DNA from: an uncultured Mycoplasmatota bacterium
GTDB taxonomy: Bacteria; Bacillota_I; Bacilli_A; RF39; UBA660
Assembly: GCA_948472605.1 (NCBI GenBank)
Contig: CAOKUH010000051.1
Location: 1 to 10,444, forward strand
Length of the DNA stretch: 10,444 nucleotides
Reading direction: 5' to 3'
How positions within the stretch are numbered: position 1 is the first letter of the stretch; every line of letters starts with the position of its first letter. Made by a program: the position numbers and the translations under genes. The notes below the pieces were generated by a model. The model had not been told where the DNA came from. It saw nothing but the letters and a program-made list of their open reading frames with translations, and did not search any database. This document shows positions 7,357-10,444 of this stretch, in pieces.

Positions 7357-7845
7357 TTACAAACACCCCTTACTTAAAATTTCTTGTTTTCTTTCCTTAA
7401 CACTTTCTATATCAAGTGTTTCAAAGAAAAAATATTTTTCTTGTTCTTTATCGATTAAACTTTCATTAATTCTAGGTATTTGTTCCATTTTTATAATACC
7501 CATACCATCATATTTTTTATTAAAACACTCTCCATAAAACCTCCACGAAGAACCTATTTTTATTTTTTCTAAAGTTTCCTCTAAAGAATTATTTGGAATT
7601 ACTAATCTAGCAATAATGCTATCAGTCATATCACTTAGTTTTAAAGTTAAATAAACTATACCTCTTTCATGAACTAACATATCAATACCAAATATATAAG
7701 CTTCAATTAAAGTGTTATCAGTTTCATAATCAAATTTTCTTGGTAAATCTTTAATTTTAGTAATAGGATATTTACATTTTTTATCATCAATAGTTGAAAT
7801 AATTTCAGTAAATTTACTACTAGAAATATCCGTTTTTTTATTCAT
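7357..7845 (-). CDS. Stand-alone OB-fold protein resembling the PolC OB domain
   Basis: A 162-residue protein. Residues about 44-127 (TLIEAYIFGIDM, RGIVYLTLKLSDMTDSIIARLVI, LEKIKIGSSWRFYGECFNKKYDGMGIIKMEQIPRI) follow closely the nucleic-acid-binding OB domain of DNA polymerase III PolC. In PolC the same positions read roughly VEGYVFD.E, RTLLTFKITDYTDSI.VK.F, IKKGMWVRVRG and D.FVRDLVLMA.DI. In true PolC this domain precedes the PHP and exonuclease domains; here it is a separate gene with none of these. It likely binds single-stranded nucleic acid, inferred from the fold. The ribosome site is AAAGGAGG. It leads the operon with the ATPase gene and is preceded by a terminator/promoter module. Other OB proteins (SSB-like) are a less good match. 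Confidence 0.75.
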   Translation of the reverse strand: MNKKTDISSSKFTEIISTIDDKKCKYPITKIKDLPRKFDYETDNTLIEAYIFGIDMLVHERGIVYLTLKLSDMTDSIIARLVIPNNSLEETLEKIKIGSSWRFYGECFNKKYDGMGIIKMEQIPRINESLIDKEQEKYFFFETLDIESVKERKQEILSKGCL

Positions 7846-7870
7846 TTCATAGTTTCCTCCTTTAAATATT

Positions 7871-7902
7871 ATTATAATGAAGAACAGGAAAGAAAACTAG
7901 CC
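7871..7902 (-). promoter_or_regulatory. Repeated terminator/promoter module, copy 1
   Basis: On the minus strand this 32-base block begins with GGCTAGTTTTC, which is the second arm of a hairpin and its T tract, and ends with TTCATTATAAT, a perfect -10 box (TATAAT). AAAGGAGG of the OB-fold gene follows. The -35 is weak (TAGTTT at 17-base spacing). It is 28 of 32 bases identical to 9060-9091. Confidence 0.55.
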
Positions 7903-7912
7903 TATAACTAGT
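7889..7912 (-). terminator. Weak terminator after the membrane coiled-coil gene
   Basis: On the minus strand ACTAG and CTAGT pair (7912-7908 with 7900-7896) with a 7-base loop and are followed by TTTTCTTT. The stem has only 5 base pairs, so termination is probably partial and some read-through into the OB-fold gene is likely. Confidence 0.45.
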
Positions 7913-7921
7913 AATTTATAT

Positions 7922-9028
7922 TTAATTTTGAACTTCATCAAAATATGCAATATAATCTTCAACACTGCCATCTTTTATCTTATTATTAACATTTATTTTT
8001 GGATATTCTAAACCTATATTTAATACAGTTTCTTTTATTCCAACATCTATTAATAGCTTCTCCACTTTACTATTGTAGTGATTTTTTCTAAATTCTATAA
8101 AATCGTTCCACTTAGTATATATATCGTTATAAAATTCATTTTCCTTGTTTAAAAAACAATTTAATTCTTTTTCCATTTCTTCTATATGATTTTTTAAAAC
8201 TTCTTTTGGTTTGATTTTATTTAGTTTTAAAGTTTCTACATATTTCATATCTGTAAATTTATCTTCAAGTTTCTTTTGTAATTTCGGGATTTCATCATCT
8301 TTAAACATTTTATACATAAAATAAATTATCACAAGTGGTAATGACATACCTAATATAAGTTGTATACCAAAAAGAGCATCGTTATAATTTGTTAAAATAA
8401 GAATTAATAATACTATACTAACTATAACAATAATTATATTTACCATTTTTGTTTTTTCTGCTTTTTTTAGGTTTATTGAAGTATCATAAGCATCAACTTT
8501 GGTAAGTTCTTTAGTATATTCTTCGGGGTTATCAATCCAATCTAAAAATTGTTCTCTTATTTCTTCTTCTCGTTCAGAAGATAGTATTTTTTTTAACTTG
8601 TTTATTCGTGGAAACACTTCATAATAACGATTAATAATCAATTCATCATCTTTAGATAAATAAATTTTTGCATCTTGTATTTGTTCATCAAGATTATAAT
8701 ATTTTAAATCAATATCTTCTTTAAGTTTCTGTAACTCTTTAGGTGGTGTAAATAAGTAATCTCTAAAACTATCAATAGCCTCTTTAGTAATCCCAACATC
8801 ATCACACAAATTTAAAATTCGCATTTCTTCTTCGTGTTCCATTTGCTTATATTGAGCTATCATTTCATTTAATCTATTTTTTTCGTTAATTTGATTTTGT
8901 TGTGCTATTAACCGATTTTGTTCTTCTAATAAACTTTTTTGCTCTTGATGTTGGTCATACCTTGCGTCTGCCTCACTTCGTTGCCCCCAAGTATCATATA
9001 CTTTCCCATCTTTCCCTATATATCCCAT
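7922..9028 (-). CDS. Coiled-coil protein with two membrane segments
   Basis: A 368-residue protein that I do not recognise. The N-terminus (MGYIGKDGKVYDTWGQ) is followed by a long Gln/Glu-rich coiled-coil (about residues 20-70), then charged helical sequence to about 195. Two adjacent hydrophobic segments (about 196-213 and 219-241) form a hairpin in the membrane, and a second long helical region follows (about 245-368). Both large parts would lie on the same, probably cytoplasmic, side. The start is ATG with AAAGGAG upstream. It is its own transcription unit, set off by terminator/promoter modules on both sides. Proteins with coiled coil plus a short membrane hairpin are common as membrane-acting effectors in defence islands, but nothing here shows a killing or sensor domain, so this is only a suggestion. 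Confidence 0.8.
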   Translation of the reverse strand: MGYIGKDGKVYDTWGQRSEADARYDQHQEQKSLLEEQNRLIAQQNQINEKNRLNEMIAQYKQMEHEEEMRILNLCDDVGITKEAIDSFRDYLFTPPKELQKLKEDIDLKYYNLDEQIQDAKIYLSKDDELIINRYYEVFPRINKLKKILSSEREEEIREQFLDWIDNPEEYTKELTKVDAYDTSINLKKAEKTKMVNIIIVIVSIVLLILILTNYNDALFGIQLILGMSLPLVIIYFMYKMFKDDEIPKLQKKLEDKFTDMKYVETLKLNKIKPKEVLKNHIEEMEKELNCFLNKENEFYNDIYTKWNDFIEFRKNHYNSKVEKLLIDVGIKETVLNIGLEYPKINVNNKIKDGSVEDYIAYFDEVQN

Positions 9029-9059
9029 ATTTATATCTCACTCCTTTAAATTATTAATA

Positions 9060-9091
9060 ATTATAATGAAAAATAGATAAGAAAACTAGCC
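9060..9091 (-). promoter_or_regulatory. Repeated terminator/promoter module, copy 2
   Basis: Nearly the same 32-base block as 7871-7902 (28 of 32 identical), starting GGCTAGTTTTCTT and ending TTCATTATAAT on the minus strand. The perfect TATAAT lies about 30 bases before the start of the membrane coiled-coil gene, with AAAGGAG between. No strong -35 is visible. Confidence 0.55.
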
Positions 9092-9111
9092 AAAAACCAG
9101 TTACTTATCTA
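9069..9111 (-). terminator. Strong intrinsic terminator overlapping the nuclease-like gene's stop
   Basis: On the minus strand TAGATAAG (9111-9104) pairs with CTTATCTA (9081-9074), and inside it AACTGG pairs with CTAGTT (9102-9097 with 9089-9084, one G-U), separated by a 1x2 internal loop. A TTTTTC run follows. The stop codon of the 9101-9727 gene lies in the first arm. This is a 14-base-pair hairpin with a T tract. Confidence 0.8.
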
Positions 9112-9727
9112 TTTCATTTACTAGATACATAAAAGTACCTGCTTTTTCATCATTTATTTTACTAAATTCTTTCCAATTCATAGTATAAGATCCTTTTAAT
9201 GTTATAGGTTCTTCATAACCTTTTTTAGGTGTTTCTCTATTCCAATTTAAAGTACCAGTTTTTACTACGTTTTCGTGAATAGAAAACTCTTTATACTCTG
9301 CATTTTCTCTCGGTACATTCAAATAAGATAAATCGTTTGTTAAGAATATTGTATAACCTTTTTTAAATAGTGGCTCGTTATCTCTAAATTTTTCAATTCT
9401 TTCAACATCTTTTAAAGCAGAATAACAATTTTCATTTTGAGCATTATCAGTAGATAAATTATATTCAATATTATCTACTATTCCTTTAAAAGCAAGTTTC
9501 TTATACTTTAATTCAATAGGATAGTACTCATTATCTCTAATTACTACAATATCAATACTCTTTCTAACATCAAAAGGAGAACGATATTCAGTTTCTATTC
9601 TTGTATTTTCATACATATCTCGAATAACATCACGTAACTTTTGCTTTAAATCATCTTCATTACGAAAAATCTTATTTCTTTTCCTTAGTTCATCTAAAAC
9701 TAAATTAATATCAAAATCTGTATTCAC
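9101..9727 (-). CDS. PD-(D/E)XK nuclease-like protein
   Basis: Residues about 57-76 (KSIDIVVIRDNEYYPIELKYK) show the D...(E)xK core of the PD-(D/E)XK nuclease fold: Asp in IDIVV and Glu-Leu-Lys in PIELKYK, each on a predicted strand. FRNEDDLKQKLRDVI near the N-terminus could supply the helix and acidic residue that precede this core. The later segment NCYSALKDVERIE...KGYTIFLTNDLSYL matches a family of restriction-endonuclease-like hypothetical proteins found in many Firmicutes elements. I choose GTG 9727 because GGAGG lies 9 bases upstream; TTG at 9733 is only 3 bases from that site. The gene has a strong promoter facing the divergent regulator and its own terminator, so it is a single-gene unit. 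DNA cleavage is inferred from the motif; target and partner are unknown. Confidence 0.75.
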   Translation of the reverse strand: MNTDFDINLVLDELRKRNKIFRNEDDLKQKLRDVIRDMYENTRIETEYRSPFDVRKSIDIVVIRDNEYYPIELKYKKLAFKGIVDNIEYNLSTDNAQNENCYSALKDVERIEKFRDNEPLFKKGYTIFLTNDLSYLNVPRENAEYKEFSIHENVVKTGTLNWNRETPKKGYEEPITLKGSYTMNWKEFSKINDEKAGTFMYLVNEIDK

Positions 9728-9764
9728 AATCAATCACCTCCATATCTACAAGCGCAACCTTATG

Positions 9765-9786
9765 GCACGTTAATAACGTGCTTTTT
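9765..9786 (+). terminator. Perfect 7-bp hairpin with T run in the divergent intergenic region
   Basis: GCACGTT and AACGTGC (9765-9771, 9775-9781) pair around a 3-base loop and are followed by TTTTT on the + strand, the form of an intrinsic terminator. On the minus strand the same hairpin starts a few bases after the expected transcription start of the nuclease-like gene, so it could equally be an operator or a 5' leader structure. Confidence 0.5.
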
Positions 9787-9792
9787 CAACTA

Positions 9793-9822
9793 ATTTTACC
9801 ACTTAAATGATATAATTGTCAA
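9793..9822 (-). promoter_or_regulatory. Sigma-A promoter of the nuclease-like gene
   Basis: A perfect -35 TTGACA (9822-9817) and a -10 TAAAAT (9798-9793) are 18 bases apart on the minus strand. Transcription would start near 9787 and give a leader of about 60 bases holding the 9765-9781 hairpin. This is the best promoter in the window. It faces the Xre gene, whose product may act here. Confidence 0.7.
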
Positions 9823-9868
9823 CGAGTTTAAAGTCGATAATTTACGATATTTACAAAGGAGTGTAGAT

Positions 9869-10081
9869 ATGAAATTAAATTTCAATGATTATGAACCTAA
9901 AGATGTTATCCGTATTATTCGTGAATGGACTGGACTTACTCAAGAAGAATTCGCAAAAACAATTAATAAGAAAAAAAGAACTATACAAGATTATGAAGCT
10001 GGTAAGTGTAGATACTATGCAGAAACATTAAAATTAATATGTAAAGTACATAATATAGAGATAACTATTAACAAGAAGTAG
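9869..10081 (+). CDS. Small Xre-family helix-turn-helix regulator
   Basis: A 70-residue DNA-binding protein made almost entirely of one Xre/Cro-type helix-turn-helix domain. VIRIIREWTGLTQEEFAKTINKKKRTIQDYEAGK (about 13-46) contains the typical LTQEEFA turn and the recognition helix, followed by the usual closing helices (YYAETLKLICKVHNIEI). AAAGGAG lies 7 bases before the ATG. It is the only + strand gene in the element part of the window and is divergent from the nuclease-like gene, an arrangement typical of a repressor that controls the intergenic promoters. It could instead control the whole element. Confidence in the fold is high, in the target low. Confidence 0.9.
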   Translation: MKLNFNDYEPKDVIRIIREWTGLTQEEFAKTINKKKRTIQDYEAGKCRYYAETLKLICKVHNIEITINKK

Positions 10082-10118
10082 TTATCCTTTTTTATCCCAA
10101 AATAAAACACTTCATTTG

Positions 10119-10139
10119 CGTGTACCAATCGTGTACCAA
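10119..10139. repeat. Two 10-base direct repeats near the element end
   Basis: CGTGTACCAA occurs at 10119-10128 and again at 10130-10139, an 11-base period of about one helical turn. They lie about 170 bases inside the tRNA-derived junction. Paired short direct repeats at this distance are typical of arm-type integrase binding sites; this role is inference. The rest of 10082-10309 is AT-rich sequence in which I see no gene. Confidence 0.55.
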
Positions 10140-10309
10140 ATTAACAAATTTATATGGCATTTTTTGAAATTTTAGAAAAATAAAAACGAATTTAATATAA
10201 TTTACTATTTTTAAATATTAGAGTATTTTTTATTGTAATTACTAGAAAAAATAATTGAAATTAATAAAAAAATGTATTACTATTAAACCAATGCAAATGA
10301 CTAGAGTTA

Positions 10310-10357
10310 AACCTTGCCAAGGTTGAGATGGCGGTTCGATCCCGCTCACTTGCTCCA
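10310..10357 (+). other. Attachment-site copy of the tRNA-Gly(GCC) 3' end
   Basis: From the anticodon arm onward the sequence is that of a tRNA-Gly: anticodon loop TTGCCAA (anticodon GCC at 10316-10318) in an ACC/GGT stem, a variable loop, a T arm with the TTCGATC loop and GGCGG/CCGCT stem, an acceptor strand CACTTGC, discriminator T and encoded CCA ending at 10357. Upstream, the D arm is missing and the anticodon stem loses pairing at its base. I read this as the att core left by an element that integrated into the 3' half of a tRNA-Gly gene. The full gene should lie at the other end of the element, outside this window. Confidence 0.75.
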
Positions 10358-10394
10358 AAAGGTAAAATCGTCGCACCAAGTGACGTTAATGATT

Positions 10395-10424
10395 AAATCA
10401 ATCTGAAATATGATTGATTTTTTT
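10395..10424 (+). terminator. Intrinsic terminator in the chromosomal flank, after the tRNA end
   Basis: AAATCAATC (10395-10403) pairs with GATTGATTT (10412-10420) across an 8-base loop, followed by TTTT. It lies 38 bases after the CCA of the tRNA fragment and is probably the original terminator of the tRNA-Gly gene, which marks the sequence from 10358 on as host chromosome. Confidence 0.8.
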
Positions 10425-10444
10425 GTCGACTAAATTAGTCTAGT

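Noticed and set aside
10361..10385. Second tRNA or small RNA after the tRNA-Gly end (CGTC/GACG pairing)
   Set aside because: Only a 4-base-pair stem, and no cloverleaf could be built.
1..10444. Use of the TGA = Trp code, since every gene here ends in TAA or TAG
   Set aside because: Trp is encoded by TGG where I checked, no gene needs TGA read-through, and avoiding TGA is common at this base composition.

Overview
The window is very AT-rich, with short intergenic gaps, extended Shine-Dalgarno sequences of the GGAAGTGAT/GGAGGTGAT type and several GTG starts. This fits a low-GC Firmicutes host (Bacilli or a Mollicutes-like relative); I cannot name the species. Nearly all of the window (about 1-10309) appears to be the end of an integrated mobile element. 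At the right end lies the 3' portion of a tRNA-Gly(GCC) gene (about 10310-10357), followed by a strong terminator that looks like host chromosome. This is the layout expected when an element integrates into the 3' end of a tRNA gene. The intact tRNA-Gly copy and the integrase would lie beyond the left edge.

Reading right to left, as most genes are transcribed: a small Xre-type regulator on the + strand (9869-10081) is divergent from a PD-(D/E)XK nuclease-like gene (9101-9727). The minus strand promoter between them has a perfect TTGACA box. Next is a coiled-coil protein with two membrane segments (7922-9028). Two 32-base copies of a terminator/promoter module (28 of 32 identical) sit before this gene and before the next one.

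The core is an unusual cluster (7845 to 3477): a free-standing OB-fold protein resembling the OB domain of DNA polymerase III PolC; a DnaB-type helicase ATPase domain without the usual N-terminal domain; a retron-type reverse transcriptase with YADD, NAxxH and VTG motifs; a small gene split by a -1 frame change at an A AAA AAG heptamer; a PolC-like protein that has lost most of the polymerase palm; and a second DnaB-like ATPase interrupted by a stop codon. The 142 bases upstream of the RT are bounded by an 8-base inverted repeat and contain several hairpins. I propose this as the retron msr-msd RNA. Replisome-derived fragments on both sides of a retron RT are the most interesting content of the window, and I do not recall a retron type with this set. 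It may be a new retron-associated system, or a retron that inserted into an element's degraded replication module.

The left third (85-3457) is a tightly packed run: a 347-residue protein with an internal tandem duplication and a PHFH domain, a 147-residue paralogue of that domain, a 156-residue unknown, and a membrane protein with an RsgI-like EINPS segment and a cysteine-rich tail. An intrinsic terminator at 22-55 ends it. Family assignments come from motif reading and remembered family sequences; no search was run.
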